Assembly: GCA_028868455.1 (NCBI GenBank)
Contig: JAGWUK010000015.1
Span: 1-16,055, forward strand
DNA length: 16,055 nucleotides
DNA from: Burkholderiales bacterium
Lineage (GTDB): Bacteria; Pseudomonadota; Gammaproteobacteria; Burkholderiales; Burkholderiaceae_D
Direction of reading: 5' to 3'
Of the stretch, positions 1 to 7,967 are shown in pieces. The notes beneath the pieces are model-generated. The model saw only the letters and a list, made by a program, of their open reading frames with translations. It ran no database searches and was not told the origin of the DNA. How positions within the stretch are numbered: position 1 is the stretch's first letter; each line of letters begins with the position of its first letter. Position numbers and translations under genes: made by a program.

Positions 1-324
1 AATAAAACGCTTCACGCCGGCCTTGACGCACTCACGCGCAAGTTGAATTGTTGCCTGAGTATTGACTTTTCTGAATGCTGCCAACGGATCTTCAACCGTG
101 TCGTTAAGAATGTGGGCCCTCGCAGCAAGATGAATAACAACATCTGTTCCTGCCAATAATTTCTGCCAATTTTTGTAACTTTCGATGTCGCCGATCACCA
201 CTTCATTTTTTATGCCAGTTGCGCGCCTGACAGTCGGCTTTACTGAAAAACCAATGGAATCAAGTTTTTCAACCAAAGCAGAACCTACAAAGCCGGACGA
301 CCCGGTAACCAAAACAGTGTGCAT
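1..324 (-). CDS. NAD-dependent epimerase/dehydratase (WbpV/GalE-like SDR), N-terminal 108 residues only
   Basis: This is the start of an extended short-chain dehydrogenase/reductase whose remainder lies left of the window. The ATG at 324 opens a frame that stays open to base 1. The protein begins MHTVLVTGSSGFVGSALV, which carries the TGxxGFVG nucleotide-binding motif at residues 7-14. Near residue 65 it has a VVIHLAARAH segment, which closes the NAD pocket in this family, and it ends in a VKRF segment before the expected SS(S/T) active-site strand. The 'HLAARAH ... DPLAAFRKVN' pattern resembles WbpV-type UDP-HexNAc epimerases/reductases, which often sit beside a WecA/WbpL-like sugar-1-phosphate transferase in O-antigen loci. 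That resemblance is recalled, not computed. The catalytic YxxxK is outside the window, so the substrate cannot be assigned. It starts 9 bases after the stop of the preceding glycosyltransferase gene and is probably in the same operon. Confidence 0.85.
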   Translation of the reverse strand, partial: MHTVLVTGSSGFVGSALVEKLDSIGFSVKPTVRRATGIKNEVVIGDIESYKNWQKLLAGTDVVIHLAARAHILNDTVEDPLAAFRKVNTQATIQLARECVKAGVKRFI

Positions 325-333
325 AAAGCGATC

Positions 334-1323
334 TTAGATGTCATTAAAAATATTATTTACCCAGCCTTCAATTGAATACTTCTGATAAATGCTTTCAGGT
401 AAATCGACATAAGGTGACGACAAAAATTTCTCATCGATTTTTGGATTTTGGCGATCGATGACAAAAATATTATTTGAATTGTAAAAATCGTAGTTGATGA
501 TGGAGGTGTTTGTTGTGATAAGTTTTTTTGCCGAGCCCAACGTTTCAAATGTTCGCATGGTCAATCCGTTTTGTAATGGATGCTCAATATCCAATACGAC
601 TGATGATTCACGAAACACATCGCCAATCGTTTTTTTGTTCAATGATGAAAATTTGAAATCGGTAATTTGCGCACCACGCATGGTTGGATTTGTATATTTA
701 TAATAATAGAAAACCCAAGGGGCTTGAAGATACAAATACCAGAAGGTGTTTTTTTCGCTAGGCAATGAAGCATTGACTTTGCTTACGATGTGGTATCGAT
801 CAGTGTGAGCCGTCCCCACAAAACTAACATCATATTTACAATGAGCGTTTGGGTCTTTTTGTATCGATCGATTATAAAAAAGCGGCCTCAATTGCATGCC
901 GTATTTAGATGAGTCCAGTGGATCGAATGTGTAGGAGCGATCAAATAGAGGCAAATTTTTTACAATGTGTTGACGATTTGCGATGGCGTCCCACATGTAT
1001 AAAATAAACTCTGCTTGCGGAAAGAGGGTGCGTAGTTTACGTATAAAACCATTAGAAATGGTTTGACCATTCACTACAAAAATGTAATCGTAAAATTTAG
1101 CATGAAACTTTTGTATTTCTGATAAATAAAGTTTGTTGGTGTAAGAAAATAGTGCCTCGGGCCTCAATTTGGCCAATGCCTTTAACAAAGATGATTCAAA
1201 AGGTCGATCAATCAATAAATCGACATGCGCGCCTTGAATTTTCAGCTCATTTTGAATATCTGTTTCATAGCCGAAGAAGCGAGGAACAATACACAAAACA
1301 CGTTTTCCAGCCAGGCTCCCCAT
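334..1323 (-). CDS. Putative GT-B glycosyltransferase (CgeB-like, LPS/capsule biosynthesis)
   Basis: A 329-residue soluble protein, probably a cytoplasmic glycosyltransferase that adds one sugar of the repeat unit. The ATG at 1323 was chosen because it lies 2 bases after the upstream stop, has a GGGGAA ribosome-binding site 6 bases ahead, and gives a clean MGSLAGKRVLCIVPRF first strand. Starts further upstream would run into the preceding gene. Visible marks are an N-terminal Rossmann-like half with LYMWDAIANRQH (residues 109-119), a linker RSYTFDPLDSSKYG (129-142), a second half opening with YDVSFVGTAHTDRYH (164-178), and a C-terminal SSVVLDIEHPLQNGLTMRTFE segment (240-260). In GT-B enzymes that last segment is where the acidic donor-binding helix lies. 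The architecture is like CgeB/YkvP-type and capsule-cluster 'LPS biosynthesis' proteins. Donor and acceptor are unknown, and the family call rests on recognised motifs only. Confidence 0.7.
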   Translation of the reverse strand: MGSLAGKRVLCIVPRFFGYETDIQNELKIQGAHVDLLIDRPFESSLLKALAKLRPEALFSYTNKLYLSEIQKFHAKFYDYIFVVNGQTISNGFIRKLRTLFPQAEFILYMWDAIANRQHIVKNLPLFDRSYTFDPLDSSKYGMQLRPLFYNRSIQKDPNAHCKYDVSFVGTAHTDRYHIVSKVNASLPSEKNTFWYLYLQAPWVFYYYKYTNPTMRGAQITDFKFSSLNKKTIGDVFRESSVVLDIEHPLQNGLTMRTFETLGSAKKLITTNTSIINYDFYNSNNIFVIDRQNPKIDEKFLSSPYVDLPESIYQKYSIEGWVNNIFNDI

Positions 1324-1325
1324 GT

Positions 1326-1847
1326 TCAGTTCCCCACGTGCTTCACAATGACTTTTGCGGGAACGCCGACAGCCAATGAATTTTCCGCTAAATCTGATAA
1401 GACAACTGAATTGGCGCCAATTGAACAATTGTTTCCTATGCTGATACCGCCGATGATTTTCGCACCCGTGCCCAGCGTGACATTGTCACCCACCGAGGGT
1501 CTCAGCTCTGGTGTATTTTGTAAATCAATGGTTTTGGCCCCCAAGGTCACGCCTTGAAAAATGGTCACATTGCGACCGATTGATCGCCCGCCCAATACGC
1601 ATCCCGAAGGATGTGCCAACAACAAGCCACCCCCATAAGAACAAGAGTTGTTGTACTCAATTCCATATAGGAAAAATGCCACCCAAGAGATGATCTTGGA
1701 GAAGGGTCTGGTCAATTTAAACCGATACAACCACGTGCTGAATCGCAAGCAAACGTTGGGCCCCATTCGTGGGTGCAGAATGTACAAAAAAGACATCAAT
1801 CGGTTGCCACTATAGAGTCTGGCAACGTCCGTCATTAAAAGCTTCAT
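1326..1847 (-). CDS. Serine-acetyltransferase-like hexapeptide O-acetyltransferase
   Basis: A 173-residue left-handed beta-helix acetyltransferase of the CysE/SAT-like family, likely transferring acetyl from acetyl-CoA to a hydroxyl of the polysaccharide or a precursor sugar. After an N-terminal helical part (residues 1-65) come the family signature LLLAHPSGCVLGG (75-87), whose histidine (79) is the expected catalytic base, then FQGVTLGAK (97-105). Hexapeptide repeats with [LIV]G spacing follow (VGDNVTLGTGAKIIGG, ISIGNNCSIGANSVV), and a terminal VGVPAKV loop (160-166). It is much shorter than housekeeping CysE (about 270 residues) and lacks its long N-terminal helical domain, as is usual for the polysaccharide-cluster variants. 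The start codon lies one base after the upstream stop. Cysteine synthesis is unlikely here given the neighbours, but substrate specificity cannot be read from the sequence. Confidence 0.85.
   Translation of the reverse strand: MKLLMTDVARLYSGNRLMSFLYILHPRMGPNVCLRFSTWLYRFKLTRPFSKIISWVAFFLYGIEYNNSCSYGGGLLLAHPSGCVLGGRSIGRNVTIFQGVTLGAKTIDLQNTPELRPSVGDNVTLGTGAKIIGGISIGNNCSIGANSVVLSDLAENSLAVGVPAKVIVKHVGN
1330..1335 (-). promoter_or_regulatory. Ribosome-binding site deciding the start at 1323
   Basis: The minus strand reads GGGGAACTGAACATG. The GGGGAA is 6 bases upstream of the ATG and lies inside the last codons of the preceding acetyltransferase gene. It fixes the glycosyltransferase start at 1323 and suggests translational coupling. 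Confidence 0.6.
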
Positions 1848-1848
1848 T

Positions 1849-2997
1849 TCACGTTTTTTTCAAAATGCCCGCTTTTTCCAGCTCCAAAATTGACTGCTGA
1901 TACAGTTCAGGGCTGACGTCCGGCTCTGCATTTGCCCAATTTAAAAAACTATTCAAGCCAAATTTGAAATCGATGCTTGGCGTGAAACCGAAATCGCGTT
2001 GAAATTGATGGGTATTGGCGATGTTATGGCGGATATCGCCAATGCGATAATCGCCAGAAATTTTAATGTCAGAATCGGCCTTGAAATAATTTTTAACCTC
2101 TTGGGCCAATGTCAATACGTCTACGCCCACACCCGTGCCAATGTTATACGAGCCTACCAACTGTTGAGGATTGTCATTTGCAAGAATGGTAGACTGTACA
2201 ACATCATCGATGTAAACAAAATCACGAGACTCAAGACCATCTTCAAATACATTCAAGGGCTTATTTTGTTTGCACAGATTGCTAAAAACAGCCAATATGC
2301 CAGTGTATGGGTTTTTCAATGACTGTCCTGGGCCGTAGACATTCTGATAGCGCAGTGCAATGCCACCCATGCCCTTTGCACGTGCAAACATCAATATCAT
2401 TTGTTCCTGCACCTGTTTGGTCAAGCCGTAAAAAGACAGCGGCTTGAAAGGTGCATCTTCACCTGTTTTTTCCAGAACCAATGCCTTGGATGCGCATACC
2501 GGACAGACAGGATCAAAGTGACCCGTTCGCATCAGTTCGTCCGTTCGGTCATTGGGGAACACCAGTCCATGCGATGCGCATCTGTATGCACCTTGACCAT
2601 AGATGGCCCTGCTTGACGCAACAAGGATGTTGCGCAAATCAGGTGCGGGATCATCATTCTGCAAGATGTCGAGCATCAGTGCAGTGCCTTGAACGTTCAC
2701 ATCAAAATAATGGCTCAAGGCATACATCGACTGCCCCGTTCCCGTTTCCGCAGCCAAGTGAATGATTTGATCAACGCCTTTCAAGGCTTGCTTCAATGCA
2801 TCGCGATCGCGAATATCGGCCTTAATCACTTCACAGTGATTTTTTAAAGCGTTCGGTAAACTATTTTCATGATGAATTTGGGGGCTAAAATTATCATAGA
2901 TAATAATTTCAGTATATTCATTTGATGCCAAAAGACGTTGACATATTTTCTGGCCAATAAAACCTGCGCCACCGGTGACTAGAATTTTGGTGTTCAT
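1849..2997 (-). CDS. Extended SDR nucleotide-sugar epimerase with Cys/His insert (possible dTDP-L-rhamnose 4-epimerase type)
   Basis: A 382-residue NAD-dependent sugar-nucleotide epimerase/dehydratase. It has the Rossmann motif VTGGAGFIG (residues 7-15), the IIHLAAET loop (78-85), the active-site serines in VASSRAIYG (126-134), the catalytic YGLTK (Tyr190, Lys194), RYQNVYGPG further on, and SRDFVYIDDV before the C-terminal substrate domain. Between the serine strand and the tyrosine sits an insert with C140-x2-H143 and C165-P-V-C168, which looks like a small zinc-ribbon-type site. From memory, this insert marks a subgroup often annotated as dTDP-L-rhamnose 4-epimerase (WbiB-like), but I could not check this and no rmlABCD genes are present in the window to support it. 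It lies one base from both neighbours' coding ends and is co-transcribed with them. Confidence 0.85.
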   Translation of the reverse strand: MNTKILVTGGAGFIGQKICQRLLASNEYTEIIIYDNFSPQIHHENSLPNALKNHCEVIKADIRDRDALKQALKGVDQIIHLAAETGTGQSMYALSHYFDVNVQGTALMLDILQNDDPAPDLRNILVASSRAIYGQGAYRCASHGLVFPNDRTDELMRTGHFDPVCPVCASKALVLEKTGEDAPFKPLSFYGLTKQVQEQMILMFARAKGMGGIALRYQNVYGPGQSLKNPYTGILAVFSNLCKQNKPLNVFEDGLESRDFVYIDDVVQSTILANDNPQQLVGSYNIGTGVGVDVLTLAQEVKNYFKADSDIKISGDYRIGDIRHNIANTHQFQRDFGFTPSIDFKFGLNSFLNWANAEPDVSPELYQQSILELEKAGILKKT

Positions 2998-2998
2998 T

Positions 2999-4285
2999 TT
3001 AGGAGCTTATAGTAGAATGGATTGTGGACGATAAATTAATTGAACTCGATGTTGCGCGCATACGCACAAAAATCGCGATAATAAAAAGAAATAAAAATCC
3101 GTTACTAAGTAATATACCTATCAAGCCGGATGTATAGACCCCAATGGCAAAAAGAGGCCACATGGAACGAAATGCTTCATCCCTGGACATTGCGAATAGG
3201 CGCATCAAGAGTCCAATCATATAGCCGAAAATGAAAACACCAATCCATCCATAATTGACGTAGGCTTCCGTGATGAAAACGGAGTTTGAAGACCCGGTTC
3301 CGGTCTCATTTTGACCCCATTGCGCGGCAAATACCAAACGCTCAAATTCGATTCGCTCTAAGCCGAACAAAGACGCCATGAAAGTACTGGTGGCACCGCC
3401 CAAGGGCTGGTCACCAAATTGCTCTCTCAACACCCGTATGGCATCGGCAGCCGTGATGAGTGGTATCGATACAGACCTCCAAATCAGGTGCTGAAGACCG
3501 CCCTGAGGCGTGTAGGAGACGGAAAAGAAGGGGTCTCCGCTGCTCTCTTCACTGCTGCCACTGCCAGCAAAAAAAGTGACCAGCAATAAGAGAGCGAATG
3601 TGGATACCAACATCGTTCTAGGCGAAATACGCGTTTTCGCCTTACCTTGAGCTACCAAATACAACAAAGGGATGGTGGCTTTGAAGAAAAATGCCTTTTC
3701 AACAAAACTCATGGTAAATATAAGGAAAAAACCTGCACTTATCCATCTCCATCGGCTGCCATTCAAAAACATCAGAGCCAGAGAATAGGGTATTAAAGCG
3801 CCAGACAATACTGCATTAATATAGACAAATGATGATTGCCATCCTTCGCGCGCCTTTAAAAATTGTTCTCTTAATAAGGATACGGTGTCAGGGTCCGCGC
3901 CGCTTATAGCAGCGATCAATGGAATTTGCGGCGCTGTGCCCCAGGCGACGAAAACGAAGAGAACAAAAACCGTCCAAAGAGTGCCATTGAAAACATCGGC
4001 ATTGACCACAAAACGAGGAAGGCGGCCATCGAAAAGCGGATCAAATACAGGCGTGATTGCACCCAATGCCAATGCTGCCACTGCCACAGCTGTAACAGCA
4101 GCCAAGGTTATGAAACTTTCGTCAACGTCTAACACAAATGCAATACCTAAGGGCAAAAACAAATATGTAATCAGCATCATCACGCCGAAAATCAAAGCGC
4201 CTGCTTGTGCAGACGTCAAGGCTTTCAACCAACGTGAAGACGCATCAGGCTTTGAGAAGGTTTTGCGCATGGATGTGATAGTCAT
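2999..4285 (-). CDS. wzy: O-antigen/capsule repeat-unit polymerase, Wzy-like integral membrane protein
   Basis: A 428-residue polytopic inner-membrane protein, probably the polymerase that joins lipid-linked repeat units on the periplasmic face. Roughly nine to ten hydrophobic segments are visible (about residues 29-52, 59-80, 103-117, 154-174, 181-196, 200-213, 224-241, 345-365 and 376-408). A large hydrophilic loop lies at about 242-340, the hallmark periplasmic loop of Wzy proteins. It ends in the recurrent pattern SNSVFITEAYVNYGWIG, found before a late helix in oligosaccharide-repeat polymerases. Wzy sequences are poorly conserved, so the call rests on topology and cluster position. The ATG at 4285 overlaps the upstream glycosyltransferase by 41 bases. 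A second ATG at 4270 (MRKTFSKPD) would reduce the overlap to 26. Neither has a convincing ribosome-binding site, so coupled translation is likely. A WaaL-like ligase is the main alternative. Confidence 0.75.
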   Translation of the reverse strand: MTITSMRKTFSKPDASSRWLKALTSAQAGALIFGVMMLITYLFLPLGIAFVLDVDESFITLAAVTAVAVAALALGAITPVFDPLFDGRLPRFVVNADVFNGTLWTVFVLFVFVAWGTAPQIPLIAAISGADPDTVSLLREQFLKAREGWQSSFVYINAVLSGALIPYSLALMFLNGSRWRWISAGFFLIFTMSFVEKAFFFKATIPLLYLVAQGKAKTRISPRTMLVSTFALLLLVTFFAGSGSSEESSGDPFFSVSYTPQGGLQHLIWRSVSIPLITAADAIRVLREQFGDQPLGGATSTFMASLFGLERIEFERLVFAAQWGQNETGTGSSNSVFITEAYVNYGWIGVFIFGYMIGLLMRLFAMSRDEAFRSMWPLFAIGVYTSGLIGILLSNGFLFLFIIAIFVRMRATSSSINLSSTIHSTISS

Positions 4286-5504
4286 CAACGAGTTCGTGAA
4301 CTCGATTCACTTCGGTGAGCTTCGGTAGCACCCCAACGCCATCTTCAGCAATTTTGGCAAGCAACCTTGTGATGTCTTGTTCATCGTGTACATTGATGCT
4401 GCGCCCGCAGTAGCGGCGCAACAAGATGTCGACATCGGAATCTTCCCAAAGGTCGAATGGAGCAATGGGTTGCCCCAAACAAAGGTATTCAAAAAGCTTT
4501 GTGGACACGACGCCCATGTTTTTAGGGCCGTGATACGCCAAAAAAATCAAGGCCGAGGCACTGGCCTGAAGCGATCGAGCAACAGATTGCGGCAAATGGG
4601 GAACAAAAACCATGTCTGACGCGGACACCGAATTGCCAACGGCCTCGCGCTGTACAGGTTCACAGGCGCCCACAAACACAAACTGCAGGCGATCAGCCAA
4701 ATGCGGCGTAACTCTTTTCAAGTTTTTAAAGGCACGGACAATCGACGCGACATCATAAAAGTTCTCAGGTGTACTTCCCGTATACACCAACGTAGTTTTG
4801 CAGGGGTCAATTTCAGCACATACGTCTTTCATGTCAATGAGGTCGGGCGGTGGCGCATTCAAGTAATGTGTTGCGATGTTATACATGACGCCCACCTTTA
4901 CGCCATAACGTTCATAGAATTCGTCAGCCAGCCCATGCGAGACTGTTGTCACACTGTCGGCAATGTTCAGCACCCAACGTTCAATAAACCGTTTAACGGG
5001 TTTTATGCCCCCCAAGGCTGTGTGGAGTGCCCAAGCATCTCTCATGTCCACAGTGAAAACAACTTTTTGAGGATGACGCTTTTTTATAAATGCGCCCACA
5101 ACAGCAACAGAAAAAGGGGGTGATGAAGCCATCAGTACAACTGGCTCCTGGCGATTTTTCAACAGAAAATTCAATCGACGATATAATTTAAAAACATTTG
5201 GCAGATACAAATCCACTAAAAATAAATGCTTGATCATGCGAGCAATACGCACAAGCATCCCTTCACGCACCGAGGTAATCGGTCCACGGTACATTGCAAC
5301 ACCCGCTCGACGGAATTCGGAAAGCGATTCAATGTCTGTACAAACTGCATCGCTGTGATCAAATGCGCCGCGCAAATTGAATATACGCAAAGCAGCGCCT
5401 GCATCCAAAAATATGCGGCACCAACGCTCCTGACGAAAGCTACTGGCCCTTTCGCTTTCAAGTTCAGACGTTAAAAACCAAACTTCTTTGATAGGCCTAT
5501 TCAT
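4245..5504 (-). CDS. GT-B glycosyltransferase, family 4-like
   Basis: A 419-residue retaining-type GT-B glycosyltransferase acting at the cytoplasmic membrane face to extend the lipid-linked repeat unit. The N-terminal domain has a substrate-binding strand EVWFLTSELESERASSFRQ (residues 7-25), VVLMASSPPFS (122-132) and DMRDAWAL (153-160), a motif seen in WbuB-like aminosugar transferases. The C-terminal nucleotide-sugar domain has LVYTGSTPENFYD (239-251), FVFVGA (275-280) and the E-x7-E-like donor segment STKLFEYLCLGQPIAPF (334-350). The length is normal for the family. It starts with ATG 26 bases after the deacetylase stop. WbuB/ManC-adjacent FucNAc transferases are the nearest relatives I recall, but the sugar is not determinable here. 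Confidence 0.85.
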   Translation of the reverse strand: MNRPIKEVWFLTSELESERASSFRQERWCRIFLDAGAALRIFNLRGAFDHSDAVCTDIESLSEFRRAGVAMYRGPITSVREGMLVRIARMIKHLFLVDLYLPNVFKLYRRLNFLLKNRQEPVVLMASSPPFSVAVVGAFIKKRHPQKVVFTVDMRDAWALHTALGGIKPVKRFIERWVLNIADSVTTVSHGLADEFYERYGVKVGVMYNIATHYLNAPPPDLIDMKDVCAEIDPCKTTLVYTGSTPENFYDVASIVRAFKNLKRVTPHLADRLQFVFVGACEPVQREAVGNSVSASDMVFVPHLPQSVARSLQASASALIFLAYHGPKNMGVVSTKLFEYLCLGQPIAPFDLWEDSDVDILLRRYCGRSINVHDEQDITRLLAKIAEDGVGVLPKLTEVNRVHELVDDYHIHAQNLLKA

Positions 5505-5530
5505 TATTTTGACATGGAATTAATTTAAAT

Positions 5531-6874
5531 TTATCTCGCAGCATATTCGTAGAGCTCAAAGTCTTTTTCACTGTTAAAATTATTATTGTGCCACAATAAG
5601 CTGAATGTTCCACGGTGTCTTTGGCATTCTTCTCGTAAAGTGTCGATTCGTGAAGCTGCCTCCTCGTGATTCAAACCTTCGTAGTGGGAAGCAAGCAGTG
5701 AAACTTCCATCGCAATGAGTGGATTTTCAATCAATCCGATCTCTTCGTCTGATTGCCAGTCCCACAGTGGAAAAGATCGACATGTTCCTCTGCGAAAGCC
5801 CGCGAAATCAGCAAATGCAAGTGACGAGTCAGTGCTGAAACCGCAATTTTTCAAAACCATCGGAGTGACAGCCGGATCAAATCGTAAATAATGAGTACGC
5901 ACGGAGTCCAATGGTATCCCAATGCCTAAGTTGTGCATAGTTCGCTCAAGCTCATCCTTCTCGCTTGTTAATACCTTCTGATCGACCGACGCGAAGTAGC
6001 TTGGATGCAGGCCCACTTGATGTCCTCGACAAGATATTTCCTTCAATAAAGTGCGAACGGGCGTGTCGTTGAGCGTGTAATCGCCATCGATGCGTCCACC
6101 CGTGTGTCCGGCAATGAAGAAAAAATCAGCACGGCGACCTGCACGATCATGTCCTTCAAGAAGGCGATGGAAGCAATTGAACGGGTCGCGTTCAAGGCGG
6201 CCTGATTTCACCGCCATCCAATCCAAAGGTGTGCGCCATATCGAACTGAAGTTTCTACGACGATATGCGTCACCGGCTATGACTCTAGGAACATCGATTA
6301 AGCTTTTGAACGCTAATTTAAAAGGAACGTCGACATCATGACTTACACGAATTCGATCGGCCGGCGAGTTCAGTTCTAGGCGCGGGATATCAGCCATGAC
6401 CTTGTTTTGCAAATACTCAGCCAACAGATCAACAACTGGTAAATCCAATATCCCATTTCGAAACAAGAGAGATGCGTCCGAAGGGAAACGATTGTGCTTG
6501 TCACGCTTGACGTTACTTATTTCGTCCTCCCCGGAGATTAAAAAAAATATAACCGTAAGCGCATCTCGATCCAGTGCCGCAGTATCCTCACACACCTCAC
6601 TTAACTTTTTTCCATTTAGTCCTCTGACACCAGTCGAGCTAGACGCACTGAATAAGGAGGAAATCAAATGCTCGGTAACTTTTCTGCGCTCACTGGAGTC
6701 GATCATTACTTTCCCGAATGACAAATTTCCAATTTGAACACTATCGCTCCACGACGACAGGTCGCTCGAATAAAAGTTACCCAACTCCCATCCGGTCCAC
6801 CGCTCAAAAATCAGTTTGAGTACGTAAGTCGTGCGCTGATCGAGACTGTCGAAATTGGTAATATCAAGCTTCAC
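5531..6874 (-). CDS. Polysaccharide deacetylase family protein (CE4-like catalytic domain with long N-terminal region)
   Basis: A 447-residue protein whose C-terminal two thirds resemble NodB-type (CE4) metal-dependent carbohydrate deacetylases. Visible motifs are the metal/base motif RVSHDVDVPF (residues 176-185; the DxD aspartates of motif 1), GHQVGLHPSYF (284-294; the H-x4-H metal pair of motif 2), RTHYLRFDP (326-334; motif 3-like), GFRRGTC (359-365) and a terminal WHNNNF (428-433; the motif 5 histidine). The first ~170 residues carry no recognisable motif and resemble the DUF7033-like leader seen in similar proteins of O-antigen loci. There is no signal peptide, so it probably acts in the cytoplasm on a sugar nucleotide or lipid-linked intermediate rather than on exported polymer. 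The start is a GTG at 6874, 29 bases after the upstream gene. The family call is firm; the substrate is unknown. Confidence 0.85.
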   Translation of the reverse strand: MKLDITNFDSLDQRTTYVLKLIFERWTGWELGNFYSSDLSSWSDSVQIGNLSFGKVMIDSSERRKVTEHLISSLFSASSSTGVRGLNGKKLSEVCEDTAALDRDALTVIFFLISGEDEISNVKRDKHNRFPSDASLLFRNGILDLPVVDLLAEYLQNKVMADIPRLELNSPADRIRVSHDVDVPFKLAFKSLIDVPRVIAGDAYRRRNFSSIWRTPLDWMAVKSGRLERDPFNCFHRLLEGHDRAGRRADFFFIAGHTGGRIDGDYTLNDTPVRTLLKEISCRGHQVGLHPSYFASVDQKVLTSEKDELERTMHNLGIGIPLDSVRTHYLRFDPAVTPMVLKNCGFSTDSSLAFADFAGFRRGTCRSFPLWDWQSDEEIGLIENPLIAMEVSLLASHYEGLNHEEAASRIDTLREECQRHRGTFSLLWHNNNFNSEKDFELYEYAAR

Positions 6875-6903
6875 TATAAACTCACAGTAAAAATTTGCTC
6901 AAT

Positions 6904-7944
6904 TCATACCGCAGCAAACTGAACTTCATCAACAGGATAATAACGTGTCCCAATCTTACGCAAATAATTCAACCAAGAAATTTGCATTTCTGAAAATTTA
7001 TCTCTTGGCGAACACTGAAATTTTTCCAATGAAAAAATCGGGCGCGAACGAGCCAATGATTCCGATATGCCATCATGAATAACCAGTAGTGATCGTCTGT
7101 TGCTCAAATCATCAATAGCAATACCTCGGTCTTTGGCAAGTGTAATTTCTAATTTACCATTTATAAAAAAATCTACCCGATCAACGTGCTCATTAATATC
7201 TAGTTTGAATTGATTGAGGCTGCAAAAATCTTTAGTGGTATCCAATAAAATGTCGATTTTAGCATCAACTGGGGGCTCCATCGCGATACGATCTTTAATC
7301 AATTTGGCCGGACTACCGGCAACCAAGGCACCCGCGGGTACATCCTTGTTGATCACCGATCTAGCTCCAACCACCGCCCCGTCTCCAATTGACACACCAG
7401 GCATGATGAAACAGCCCCAAGGAAGCCAAACATCATTTCCGATGTTGACTTCGCCGAAACTGATAGGGTAGCCTTTCAATTTCGACAACCAAAGCCCGTG
7501 TGAGAATATGTAGCTTCCACCACCTACACCGACATTCCTGCCTAGTTTAATGGCTCGCTCCGGATTAATGTAACAATATTCAAAAATCCAAGATTCAGCC
7601 CCAGCTGAAAACTGTGAACGCGGGTCTGTAAATGAAGCCATAATACTGACTTGTGACCCAATAGTGACTGAAGAATCCAGCGTGACACTGTGAACGGTTA
7701 AACGACTAAACGAGCCAATTTTGACACGCTTCCCCATTCTTAGATTCCACACTCGAATCAGTGTAAATGAATTAATTTTACAATGATCATCTATATCAAG
7801 AGATTTGAATATTAAAACTGCACCAAATCCAATCTTTACATTGCGCCCAATTTTTGCCCCGAACAAAAACCGATAAATTAATAGCTTAAGAAAATTTGGC
7901 AATATGCTAATTAAGCCGAAAATAATTATTTTGACTTTGTTCAT
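6904..7944 (-). CDS. Left-handed beta-helix acyltransferase (WbbJ-like) with ~120-residue C-terminal extension
   Basis: A 346-residue hexapeptide-repeat acyltransferase that probably O- or N-acetylates a sugar of the repeat unit. A short hydrophobic N-terminus (residues 5-28) is followed by hexapeptide rungs such as KIGRNVKIGFGAVLIF and VTIGSQVSIMA. Next come a loop with FSHGLWLSKLKGYP (147-160) bearing the usual active-site histidine, then NIGNDVWLPWGCFIMPGVSIGDGAVVGA and the capping VPAGALVAGSPAKLI (202-216), the standard end of these enzymes. Residues about 225-346 continue well beyond the usual end and match nothing I recognise; they are mixed strand/helix and rich in charged residues. 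The gene starts with ATG at 7944, 23 bases after asnB stops, with only a weak ribosome-binding site. Confidence 0.82.
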   Translation of the reverse strand: MNKVKIIIFGLISILPNFLKLLIYRFLFGAKIGRNVKIGFGAVLIFKSLDIDDHCKINSFTLIRVWNLRMGKRVKIGSFSRLTVHSVTLDSSVTIGSQVSIMASFTDPRSQFSAGAESWIFEYCYINPERAIKLGRNVGVGGGSYIFSHGLWLSKLKGYPISFGEVNIGNDVWLPWGCFIMPGVSIGDGAVVGARSVINKDVPAGALVAGSPAKLIKDRIAMEPPVDAKIDILLDTTKDFCSLNQFKLDINEHVDRVDFFINGKLEITLAKDRGIAIDDLSNRRSLLVIHDGISESLARSRPIFSLEKFQCSPRDKFSEMQISWLNYLRKIGTRYYPVDEVQFAAV

Positions 7945-7967
7945 GATCTTGATCGGGGCTCAATTAT

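Noticed and set aside
1324..1428. Upstream extension of the CgeB-like glycosyltransferase by 35 codons
   Set aside because: It would lie wholly inside the preceding acetyltransferase gene and reads like out-of-frame sequence. The ATG at 1323 has a good ribosome-binding site and gives a normal N-terminus.
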